Below, piece by piece: positions 23,968-34,500 of a DNA stretch of 64,000 bases; position 1 is the stretch's first letter, and each line of letters opens with the position of its first letter. Location: positions 558,001-622,000 of the forward strand of contig NC_083513.1 in NCBI RefSeq assembly GCF_032362555.1, in the 5' to 3' direction. Source of the DNA: Amyelois transitella (lineage: Eukaryota > Arthropoda > Insecta > Lepidoptera > Pyralidae). Below the pieces are notes generated by a model that saw only the letters and a list, made by a program, of their open reading frames with translations, did no database searches and was not told where the DNA came from. A program made the position numbers and the translations under genes.

Positions 23968-24040
23968 GTCACAAGGAATCCTTGCAAGTGGAAAGATACA
24001 GTCTCCGCCTACCTCTCCCGAAGAGCTGAGATTTTACGTA
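23968..24040 (+). mobile_element. LINE 3' end, family E (remnant)
   Basis: TTGCAAGTGGAAAGATACAG and CTCCGCCTACCTCTCCCGAA match the LINE end; strongly decayed. Confidence 0.5.
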
Positions 24041-24115
24041 CGTATGGATCACGGTCATGGACGAAGTAAAGCAATCTGGACAAACTCTACTACTACTAAC
24101 TCTACAAAGACATAA

Positions 24116-24605
24116 ATACATATAATCAAGTCTATATCCCTTGCGGGGTAGACAAGACTTGAAAAGACTTGTGGCGACATCTCTACGCCACTCGTCACAA
24201 CATCCAATCTCACAACTACTGTCAATCATCACGAAGAAATTGATGCGCTCAACCAATAGCAGCGAAGAATCTAAGACGCGATTTCAAAGATTTCACGGAT
24301 TGGAGCTATTATACAACCTCCGACACAACATCGTCTGTCGCGCGGTTCCCCAGGCGTCACACCAGCCTGGCGGGAGATCTTCCCTTTGGTGGCGGTCGAG
24401 CCGAATCATCGCTCCCGCTACAGATTGATAGGCCACGATCAGCTGTTTGGTTTAATGATAGTAATGAGATTCAAATAGTGACAGGTTGCTAGTCCATTGC
24501 CTAAAAAAGGATCCCAAGTTAATAAGGCTATCCCTACGACGCCTTTTACGACATCCATGGCTAAGGGTTGAAGTGGTACTGTTCTTTTGGTATCGGTGCC
24601 GATAA
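24116..24605 (-). mobile_element. SINE-like repeat A split by a later insertion
   Basis: The SINE runs 24116-24168, is interrupted, and resumes at 24422-24605 (GATAGGCCACG onward) exactly where the sequence stopped. Confidence 0.85.
24169..24421 (+). mobile_element. LTR-like repeat G inserted in a SINE
   Basis: Bounded by TGTGGCGACAT and CGCTCCCGCTACA, that is TG...CA ends with short imperfect inverted termini. Flanks are GACT on the left and GATT on the right, compatible with a 4-base duplication with one change. It lacks an ORF. A solo LTR or a TRIM-like element is the best guess; a MITE is the alternative. Confidence 0.6.
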
Positions 24606-25429
24606 GATATATACCTATAACTTTCATAATTTATGTTTTAAGAATAGTAGGTATGTATTAATGAAAAAAGAAATATTTCTATTGCAATACAATTTATTAA
24701 AGTAAAAAGTGTCTTATACTATTGTATTTCACATCCACGTACAATAAAATTTGTGTCATCACAAATACAGTGAACCATATAAATGTCTCAATTCATTATT
24801 GACACAAGTATTTAGATTTTTTTCCAATTTGTAATAACAAGAAGCTTATAATAAAAATACATAAAAAAAACAAGACAAAACTCAAGAAACCAAATCGGTA
24901 TATACATGTATGCAAAAAAAAAACAACATAAAATAATGCTTTTGTGTAAGAATTTGACACAATATGAAAGATTTCTCCATGTACATATTATAAGCTCCTT
25001 GTTTTATACATTTAAATAAATACTGAAATCGTTATTATAAGGCAGTGCAAAAGTTCCCATCGACTGTTTTTATCATGAAAACATAACAACAAAGTTTAAG
25101 ACGAATAAGTAGGTTTCAGATGTGAAAATGATCTTCTTATCGTAACTCCGTCCCTTTCTAATTTGTAAAATTTAAAAGAAAAATAATCCTTCGAGGACAT
25201 TTTTCTTTCTGATATTTTTTATTTAAGATTATTTCTTCTTGTTGGTTCTACCATGATTTTTTAACTTTATGCTATTTAAAATAACCGATGATATATGAGG
25301 TAAGCGTAGAGGGCGCTAGTGGTCTCAATGCACCGCCTTAAAATCTTTTTTGGCTGCCTTGTAAAATGTTATAAAAATAAATTGGACCCGCTGTGTCGTA
25401 GGTAGGTACCTTATTTGAAAACGATACGA

Positions 25430-25510
25430 TTGAACTTGGCGCCAAAAAAATTAATATGGCGCGCCGCACGCGCCAATTAATAGCCATTGTTCAAATAATG
25501 CGGCGTCTGC
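25430..25510. other. GC-rich patch with TGGCGCCA palindrome
   Basis: TTGGCGCCAA at 25437 followed by GGCGCGCCGCACGCGCC. The rightmost GGCGCC patch I noticed before the hnRNP F/H gene. Confidence 0.4.
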
Positions 25511-25914
25511 GCATGGGTGACTACGCTAGGTATTTTACCAATGTATAATTTCCAATAATGTGTATACGGCGAGGGAGGTGACGCGTTCAAAATTCACCTA
25601 AAACAGGCCGAGGAGTAGATAGAACAATTGAAAGTAAAGACTGAATGAGATTCCAAGTACATATAAATATGGCATGTCCATAACAAAATCTATTTTACAT
25701 ATACAAGAACATAGAACTGTTTAGAAATAGCGGAAGTTCACATGTTTCTCACTGTACAATGGGCCAGATAGATAAGTATAACATCTCAATAGATATGAAG
25801 CGATAAGGGTAACTTTAGCTTACTTTTTAGGTAAAGCGCAGTTGGAAGAGTAGGTGGACAATAATGTTTTGTGTTGTCCGTTCGTTCCTGAACGCTTGAA
25901 TACTATCATTATTA

Positions 25915-26022
25915 CACAATTCTATCATTAAGACAAATAGCTGAGCTTGGCCTATCAGTCTTTTCAAGACTGTTGGCTCTGTCCACCCCACAAGGGATAT
26001 AGACGTGACCATATGTATGTAT
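25915..26022 (+). mobile_element. SINE-like repeat A, 3' half
   Basis: Starts at AATTCTATCATTAAG and keeps a good TATGTATGTAT tail. Confidence 0.82.
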
Positions 26023-26164
26023 GTATTTATACACAGTACACAAATCTATTTAAAATAGACAATACACAAAAAAAAATTAAAATCTCATACAAATCAATTA
26101 ACCTGAACAATGTATTCTCTCCTATCTAGATATATATATCTCCTCTCTCCTATGTAGTCCACAT

Positions 26165-26375
26165 TTCTATTTTAAGTTTGGATAGTTGTGAAGTTCACGT
26201 TGTTGAAGTAAATGCTGCAGTGCAGTTTGTTACCGTTTCTTCTGCACCGACGCTATGGAAGCAGCAACAAACTTAGTTTTAAGTAATTTATTTGACGTAA
26301 ACCAATGTTAACGAAAATACGACAATTATTAAGTGATATGAAGTGTCCTATAATAATGAATAAAAATTTTGAATA
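26165..26375 (+). mobile_element. SINE-like repeat F (uninterrupted copy)
   Basis: Contains GCTGCAGTGCAGTTTGTTAC, then TGACGTAAACCAATGTT, then GACAATTATTAAGTGATATG. The last block serves as the empty site for the Helitron insertion at 29392. Confidence 0.78.
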
Positions 26376-26906
26376 TGAATTTGGGCAATTCATTCAATAC
26401 TTCATTCGTTCTTTAGCTAACATCCTTTTGAACCTACTTTTTCCCCCCGACTGCTCTTCACCTTCTTACCCGTATCGCTTCATGTATCTAAGATACTTTT
26501 CAATGCGTCTTACTGTACATTATTTTGTTCATAAAAATATTGCTATTGCTCTTTAGTAATAAAATATTTCTTAATCTATTTCTTCTCGTCTTGTTGCATA
26601 TTTAAAAGCATTTTAGCTAAAAAAATATCATTTTCGCTGCCTGCATACAAATTATCAAGGTTCAGTTAAAATGCTTTCCAACACACAAATATCAATACTA
26701 TGAAAAGCTAATATTACAAAATTGATATAACAGTATTAGAAGTGTAGTTCACTTTAAAATAATTTATCTTAAATTGACCACTTTAGTAACTTATTATAAC
26801 GCTATATTATGCTAAGTACATATAAGTGCTTGGTTTACGATCAGCAGATATTTTTACTAATCATTTCTTATTTACAAGGTTTCGTTGTAACATTGCAAAG
26901 TAATAC

Positions 26907-27258
26907 ATGTGGCGACATTTTTAACGGCTAACACCATCAGCCAATCACAGCGAAGTATGCTACGTCATTAGCCAATAGCAGCGAAGTCTAAATCACGAAT
27001 ACAAAGATTTCACGTGTGATGAGATAAATACTTATTGTAAGAAGAAAGAAAATTGACAGCAAAGTTTTTGATGTAGAGTTAGAACAATAAAATATATTGT
27101 CATAAAATAAATACATAACGTGTTTTTTAAGTAATATTACACCACAGATTGGAGCAATGAATACAACCTCGGACTAATTCGCAGGCATAACATCCATTCT
27201 GGCGAAAGATCTTCCCTTTGGTGGCGGTCGAGTTTAAAACAACGCTCTCACTACATGC
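26907..27258 (+). mobile_element. LTR-like repeat G, longer copy
   Basis: Starts TGTGGCGACAT and ends GCTCTCACTACA. Inside are CCAATCACAGCGAAG (CCAAT box-like) and AATAAA at about 27087 and 27104, as in an LTR. The copy at 24169 lacks about 100 bases of the middle. Confidence 0.6.
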
Positions 27259-28084
27259 GTATAGGAATTTACTGAAGTATTTCCAGAAGCCAACTTTGGG
27301 CATAAGTTATTGTGATTAAAATAAGTAATAACAGTAAGAGGAATTGTATAGTAAAACGAATGAGAGTAGAAAGTTTAGACGTAGAAGTGAAAAGGATTAG
27401 TGAGAAATCAATTGATAGTAAGAAAGAGACAACTATATACAGAGCCAAGGACACAAGATGATTAGCTAAAAAGAAATTAGGTAAGTTGTAGTCATACTAA
27501 TAAAAGAGGAAATGGCTGCATTCATTTCAAGCTGAGAAGCGACGCGACATCTTTCACAACATCTAAAAGGTAGGATTTGGGGAGTTATATGTAAAAGGAC
27601 GCACGTAGCAGATAAACTGACCCCTATAATATAAACATCATAAGAAAGAACAAGTAGAAATGTCTGTATACCTTTCCGATTTAAGATTTAAGTAAAAACA
27701 TCTGCCGAACTACCAATTTCTAACTTATCAATTCGCAAAATGTCGGAAACTCACATCCAACATTATGTAACGTAAAATCAACGTATTGCTTGATACATTA
27801 AAGTCCATTTTAAAATCGATTTGAATAACATAAAATTTATTAGTGGCACGTTTAAAAAAAATAAGAGTATTAAAAAAACATTTTTAAATAAAACAGCCAG
27901 TTTGTTGAGTTGTTGTAGTATTTCATGAAAAAAAAAAACAATAATTCTGCAAGCTCGTTCTCGTTTTCGAAGTTGCAATAAATAATAAATCCTCGCGTTC
28001 AACGCCTCACTGAAAAGAATTTACAGATTAATAATTAGGATTGTTGATTAAATTAACATAAATAGAGTGTGCATATGAACTTTT

Positions 28085-28215
28085 GAATCTGTTCTCGTAA
28101 AAGGTCATATCAAAAATACCCTAATCCCTGTTTCTTGAAGATATATGTATGCTAGAATATGGATGAAGCGAAAGAAGTATGCAGGAATCATGTCAAGTGA
28201 AAAGATGGAGTCATT
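28085..28215 (+). mobile_element. LINE 3' end remnant, family E
   Basis: TCGTAAAAGGTCATATCAAA and GGATGAAGCGAAAGAAGTAT match the LINE end but the reading frame is broken. Confidence 0.5.
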
Positions 28216-28465
28216 ATCTGAAAATTTGAAAGAAACTGACTAATGCGTGAAATGCAGTTAGAAGTTTCTCAGTTCAATAAGCAGTTTCTCACTTAATTAC
28301 CAAATATCTTTTTAGTTCAGTAAATAGTTTTACTACCTTCGAATTTCACTTCAATCACAAATTTGTCATGTAACAGTTTCTTACGTTCAAAAAGTAAGCA
28401 TTTTCTCATTTACCTATTAATATATTAAATAAATTATACTAAATAGTTGGTTTCTCACCTAAAAT

Positions 28466-28579
28466 CTAATAGTTCCTGAAGTTTCTGTTGGATTTGAACC
28501 CGCCACCGCCTCCGGGAGATGAATTCAGGAACAGTTCGATGTAGCGATGATCCATGTTGTTCTTGTCGCGTCGCATCGC
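28466..28579 (-). CDS. glo: hnRNP F/H coding exon 8 (end of qRRM3, stop)
   Basis: Acceptor TTTCTGCTTAG, then [20 protein letters not shown] and a Gly-rich end ([15 protein letters not shown]), stop TAG at 28468-28466. Seven bases after the stop the sequence reads TTTTAG|GTGAGA, a good donor, so an intron in the 3' UTR is possible. Confidence 0.92.
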   Translation of the reverse strand, partial: AMRRDKNNMDHRYIELFLNSSPGGGGGFKSNRNFRNY

Positions 28580-31500
28580 CTAAGCAGAAAATATAATTAC
28601 ATAAAGTAATATTTCGTTCGCTAAAATATATAATACATATAGTCACGTCTATAACCCTTACGGGGTAGACGGAACCAACAGTCTTGAAGAGACTGATAGG
28701 CCACGTTCAGCTTTTTGACTTAATGATAGAATTGAGATTCAAATAGTGACAGATTGCTAACCCATCGCCTAAAAAAGAATCCCATGTTTGAAAGCCTATC
28801 CCTTAGTCGCCTTTTACAACATCCATGGGAAAGAGATGGAGTGGTCCTATTCTTTTTTGTATTGGTGCCGGGAACCACACGGCGCATTTTTTTTAACATT
28901 TTAATATAATAAGTATGCTATATTAAAACTTTTAAGGACTACATTGATCATGACTTCAAAAATGAGAATATGTATATAAAAAGAGTAATGAGTGTGGAAA
29001 AAAGCGGGACTCTCAGGCAAGACTGTAAAGATTTCTTCAGAGATTGGAGCATATATACAACCTCCGACACAACATCGTGTGTCGCGCGGTTCCCCAGGCG
29101 TCACCCCAGCCTGGCGGGAGATCTTCCCTTTGGTGGCGGTCGAGCCGAATCATCGCTCCCGCTACATTATGTTTTTCGGGACATCTAAGTTCGCGATGAA
29201 TGACTAGTTATATATATACACTCTGTCTATTCTAAGTTTGGTTAGTTGTGGAGTTGACGTTGTTGAAGAAAACGCTGCAGTGCAGTTTGTCACCGCTTCT
29301 GCACTGACGCTTTAGAAGCGGCAGTAAACTTAGTTATAAGTCATTTATTTGAAGTCAACCAATGTTGTGAAAACAAAAGATATGACAATTATCTATACTA
29401 ATCTATACTAATATTATAAAGCTGAAGAGTTTGTTTATTTGAACGCGCTAATCTCAAGAATTACTGGTTCGAATTGAAAAGTTCTATTTGCGTTGAAGAC
29501 CATTTATCGAGGAAGGCTTTAGGCTATATAACACCACGCTGCAACTATTAGGAGCGAAGAAATAATGGAAAATGTATAAAACAAAAACGGGGAAAATTAT
29601 TCATCCTTGAGTGCTTCAATGATGCCCAAAATAACTATTCCACGCGGACGAAGTCGCGGGCGCAGCTAGTTAAGTGATATGAAGTAATGAAATGCCTACT
29701 AACATAGTTATAAGTATACTAACATAATGAGTCTGGTTACTTGAATAAATAATTTTTCATTCATTCATTCATTCATTCAATGAAAAAAAAAAAAAAAATT
29801 GACAATTTATTTTTTTAATTTTGACTCACCCTCATGGCGTCTTCGTGGCATTCAAACTCGACGTCCGCTTCCCCGGAAGGCCTTCCGCTATTGTCGTACA
29901 GTATGTTGATGTTCACCGGCCTGATCGGTTTGAAGAACTGTGAACGGTGGTCAAAATGTCAAATCTAGGAATTTCAATGTTACATTTTTAAATGATTGTG
30001 TAAATCAATCAAGGTGAGATATATATATATATTTTCATTCATATAATCACGTCTATATCCCTTGCGGGGTACACAGAGACAGCAGTGTTTAAAGGCTGAC
30101 AGGCCACGTTCAGCTATTAGGCTTAATGATAGAATTGAGATTCAAATAGTGACAGGTTGCTAGCCCAACGCCTAAAAAAAGAATGCCAAATTTGTAATGC
30201 TATCCCTTAGTCGCCACTTTTTTTTATGGGCATAACAGATAAATTGTATTGTACTCACAAAAGCAATGTGAAAAACAGTAACTGAATACAATATATAATA
30301 AATATATTTCAAAATTGGACACAAGGTATCACTAAATGACGTCACATCACTTAAATCCAATTACAACTACTGCCGCTTTCAAAGCGCATGTATGTGTAGA
30401 AGCGCAAGCGGCGGAACAAACTACACAGCAGCAACAACAACTACTCACGTAAGCGATATCCTGCGGAGAAGCTTTGAACGGCAGACCGCGCATGTGCACG
30501 CAATGGCAGCCGCCGCCCCCCCCTCGGCTGCGGAACCCGCCCCGACCTCCGCCATAGCTGCCGCCACCTGTAATTCAAAAAATTCAAAATTTAAAATTTT
30601 TATTCATTATTATAGGATACTTCATATCGCTTGATAATTGTCAAAACGTATGGTTTAACAACATTGGTTGACGTCAAATAAATAACTTAAAACTAAGTTT
30701 ACTGCCGCTTCCAAGGCAATTATATGAAAGTTACTTGCTCATACAAATAATCACGTCTATATCCCTTGCCGTTCTGAGCAAACCTGCTTCTGATGCTTCC
30801 TTGTGCTTGTGTGGGTTATTGCACTTTTGATAATAGTCCACACAAGTATCAAACCTGTATGTAATGTAATTTACGATTCTATTAGCACCTTGTGTTAAAT
30901 TTAAGATCTGTTACAATGGGACTGACATTGTCTTAATGACAAAAGTCCCAAAAAAAGAAGAGAATCACTCCATCTCTTTTCAATGGATGTCGAAAAAGGC
31001 GACTAAGGGATAGGCTTACAAACTTGGGATTCTTTTTTTAGGCGATGGGCCAGCAACCTGTCACTATTTGGATCTCAATTCCATCTTAAAGCCAAACAGC
31101 TGAACGTGGCCTATTAGTCTTTACAAGACTGTTGGCTCTGTCTACCCCGCAAGGGATATAGACGTGATTTTATGTAATGTATGTATGTATGTACTTTCTA
31201 CATACATACATAAAATCACGCCTCTCTCCCGGAGGGGTAGGCAGAGACTACCTCTTTCCACTTGCCACGATCTCTGCACACTTCCTTCGCTTCATCCACA
31301 TTCATAACTCTCTTCATTCAAATTTCTCATACAAATAATCACGTCTACATCCCATGCCGTGGCCGTGTGGTTCCCGGCACCAATACAAAAAAGAATAGGA
31401 TCACTCCATCTCTTTTCAATGGATGTCGAAAAAGGCGACTAGGGGATAGGCTTACAATTTTATTAGGCGATGGGCCAGCAACCTGTCACTATTTGGATGT

Positions 31501-34500
31501 CAATTCTATCATAAAGCCAAATAGCTGAACGTGGCCGATCAGTCTTTACAAGACTGTTAGCTCTGTCGACCCCACAAGGGATATAGACGTGACGATATGT
31601 ATGTATATTACTTGGGGGCTTGACCGAGTCAACAGTCTTGAAAAGACAGATAGGCCACGTTCAGCTGTTTGGCTTAATAATAGAATTGAGATTTAAGAAG
31701 TGACAGGTTGCTAAAAGAAGATTATCCATCGCCTAAAAGAAGAATCCCAACCACGGCAAACGTGGTTTTGCCATATAGGTAAAAAAAAATTTAATAATTT
31801 CTAGTCAAAAAAATGTTAAGGGTGGACAACCCTTATCACTAAGGGTTATGATGATAAATAGATGTTGACCGATTCTCAGACCTACGGGAACGAATATTGT
31901 GACACGAGAATTTTATATACAAGCTGTGTCTGTAACTTCGTCCGCGTGGAATAGTTATTTTGGGCATCATTGAAGCCCTCAAGTATGAATAATTTACCCC
32001 GGTTTTTTTTTTCACATTTTCCATTATTTCTTCGCTCCTAATAGTTGCAGCGTGATGTTATATAGCTTAAAGCCTTCCTCTATAAATGGTCTATTCAACA
32101 CAAGAAGAATTTTCCAATTCGAACCAGATAGTTCCTGAGATTAGCGCGTTCAAGCAAAGAAACAAACTCTTCAGTTTTATAACATTAGTATAGATAAAAT
32201 AAACATACATACATATGGTCACGTCTATATCCCTTGCGGGGTAGACACAGCCAACAGTCTTGAAAAGACTAAATGGCCACGTTCAGCTGTTTGTTTCAAT
32301 GATAGAATTGAGATTCAAATAGCGACAGGCCGCCAACCCATCATCGTCTAAAAAAGAATCCAAAGTTTGTGAGTAGATAAAATAAAAAATTTAAATACTA
32401 TTCTTAATTACCTCTTCCCCTGGATCCGAATCGGCTACCCGAAAAGCGATCGTTCCTATCGTACGGCGTGGGGCGGTACCCTCTGTTGGATCTGAATCCG
32501 ACCTCCATCCTCGCGCCGTACGCTCGCACTTCATCCGCCGAACTTACGAACACTTCAATGTATCTGTGGGTGCAAAAAAAATTGGCGATGTAAATTCAGT
32601 TTTTCGGTGTTGATAATAAGTTTCTATTTTGCGTGAAAGAAATTTCTTTCGCGATAAAACCGCCTTTGGAATGATATTTTTTTTTTTCTTTTTAAACCCT
32701 TTTTGATGCTTTCTATTTTGAAGATCTAACATTTTTAAATTTAAGTCTTTTTGCAACTTAAATTGAAAATTTTAAATTACGCTTTGAAGCCGTAACTGAT
32801 TTAATAGTACCTACACCTAGTACTTATATTGTCGTAATTACGTGATCCCATTTTGAAAATAAATATAATTCCTTTCTTTACTTTCTTCTATCAAGTGTGA
32901 AAATCCATTACCCGAATTGTGTAAAGTTCAGTTAAAAATTAATAGGGACTCGGGAAGTCCCCAAGTCAGTCTAGTTTCATGTTATTACCTAACGTAATAC
33001 TGGAAAGTTATCTGGGTGAATCCCGTGTTCTTACCCAGAAACGAAAATTGGGATAAACACTTAAAGGATTGATGAATTAGGTTGAGAGTGTTAACGCTCA
33101 TTTGTCAAGTACAGCAAATAGGCTGATGATTATTTACCAAGGGAGCCTTGAAATCATAAGCCCTGTATCATGGAAGTCTAAAGTTTTTTTTAGCTTGTTG
33201 TGAAGTGTAAGTGACTAATGCGTCAGCTAAAATTAAAATTTATTGAAATCAAATTTTTTCATGGAATGTATTTTTTTTTGGAAGTGTCTAGTCTGCCACC
33301 AGTGGTCATTTAATAAAAATAAATATACTGCCACTTGTGGTTAGATAAAAAATTATATTATTCTGCCGCTATAGGCACAATAACAAATAAGGCTATTTTG
33401 CCACAAGTGGCAAGTCAAACCAACAAAATATTCTACCGCTAGTTAGAGGCAGCACACCTACCAAAAATAAACAGCCACCAAAGCTGAGGCAAGCCTTTTG
33501 CGGCAATTGATATACTTATCAAAAAGTAGTAAATGATACACGATTTCTAAGAAATATATTTATTTTTCATGTACGAGTACATAACAACGTTTATTTAGAT
33601 ATTGTTTTTTTTTTTTTCTTAACTCCTACTACTGTTAGATCATGTCCTTTGGGTCGACCTCTGCGTTTTCGGACAGCTGGTAATCTTATTGTTTGATTAA
33701 CAAGAGCATTACAGGTCTGTGCCTGATTTAATGCCTTTAGCATTAGCTAAAGGCATTAAATCAGGCATATTTTTGTCATTTCTATCTTCAGTTTTTACAT
33801 GTTTCTCAGCCTTTTCTAGATTTTGTTTCTGTTCAACAGGTTTCTCTATATGTAGATTTATTTCTTTCTCATCCTGTTTATTATGTATTATAAGTTGTGT
33901 CTCTGCGTATTCTATATTTACTATCTCTAAATCTTCTGCAGTATGGTCGATTATATGTATGTGCCTTATTTGTTTTTATCGTTACGTTTTCATAGTTTTT
34001 TGTGTCTTCCTTTTCTGTTTCTGGTTCAATATGTATTATTACATGTGTCTCTAAGTTTATTTTATTGCTTTCTTTTTGTTCATTATGTATTATTACTATA
34101 TTTTTAGCAAATCCAATTTGCTCTGTTTCTAAAACCTCTGTAGTGTTATTGTTAATTTCTATGTTACTTGTTCTTTTAAACGTATTTTCATCTTTATTTC
34201 TGTCATCATTTTCTATTTCTTCGTCGTTTATTTCTAAATGTTGTATTTTTTTGGTCTCTTCCTTTTGATTAAGTACTGTTATTGTTTTATGGCCTTTATT
34301 ATTTTAACATAGCTGATTTGTATTTTTGCGGTACACAGAAAAAGCACTCTAAGTGCTTTTTCTGGGTTTTATCGTTAATTATAATTTACAGTAATACAAA
34401 CAATGAAAACAGTTTAAAACTTCCTCATCAACTACAAAAACAAAAACCGAAAGGGTTATGTTTTTGTTTTTGTCACATTGCTAACTTCGGTACGATACTT

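Larger units (their letters stand above)
7566..28465. other. Gene-poor region between Dad and the hnRNP F/H gene
   Basis: I see no protein-coding gene of the host here. It holds most of the minus- and plus-strand SINE copies, Helitron-like elements, LINE tails and LTR-like repeats listed separately. Isolated GC patches are at 12903-13015, 13800-13860, 16757-16806, 18300-18350, 20930-20970, 22371-22460 and 25430-25510. Long open frames in this block are either inside repeats or AT-rich chance frames. The block 24660-26160 is nearly repeat-free and could hold distal 3' UTR of the hnRNP F/H gene. Confidence 0.6.

Noticed and set aside
33719..34268. Plus-strand Ser/Phe/Ile/Cys-rich frames in the TIR element
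   Set aside because: Hydrophobic mirror of the Glu/Asn/Lys-rich minus-strand frame; the latter is the likely coding direction.
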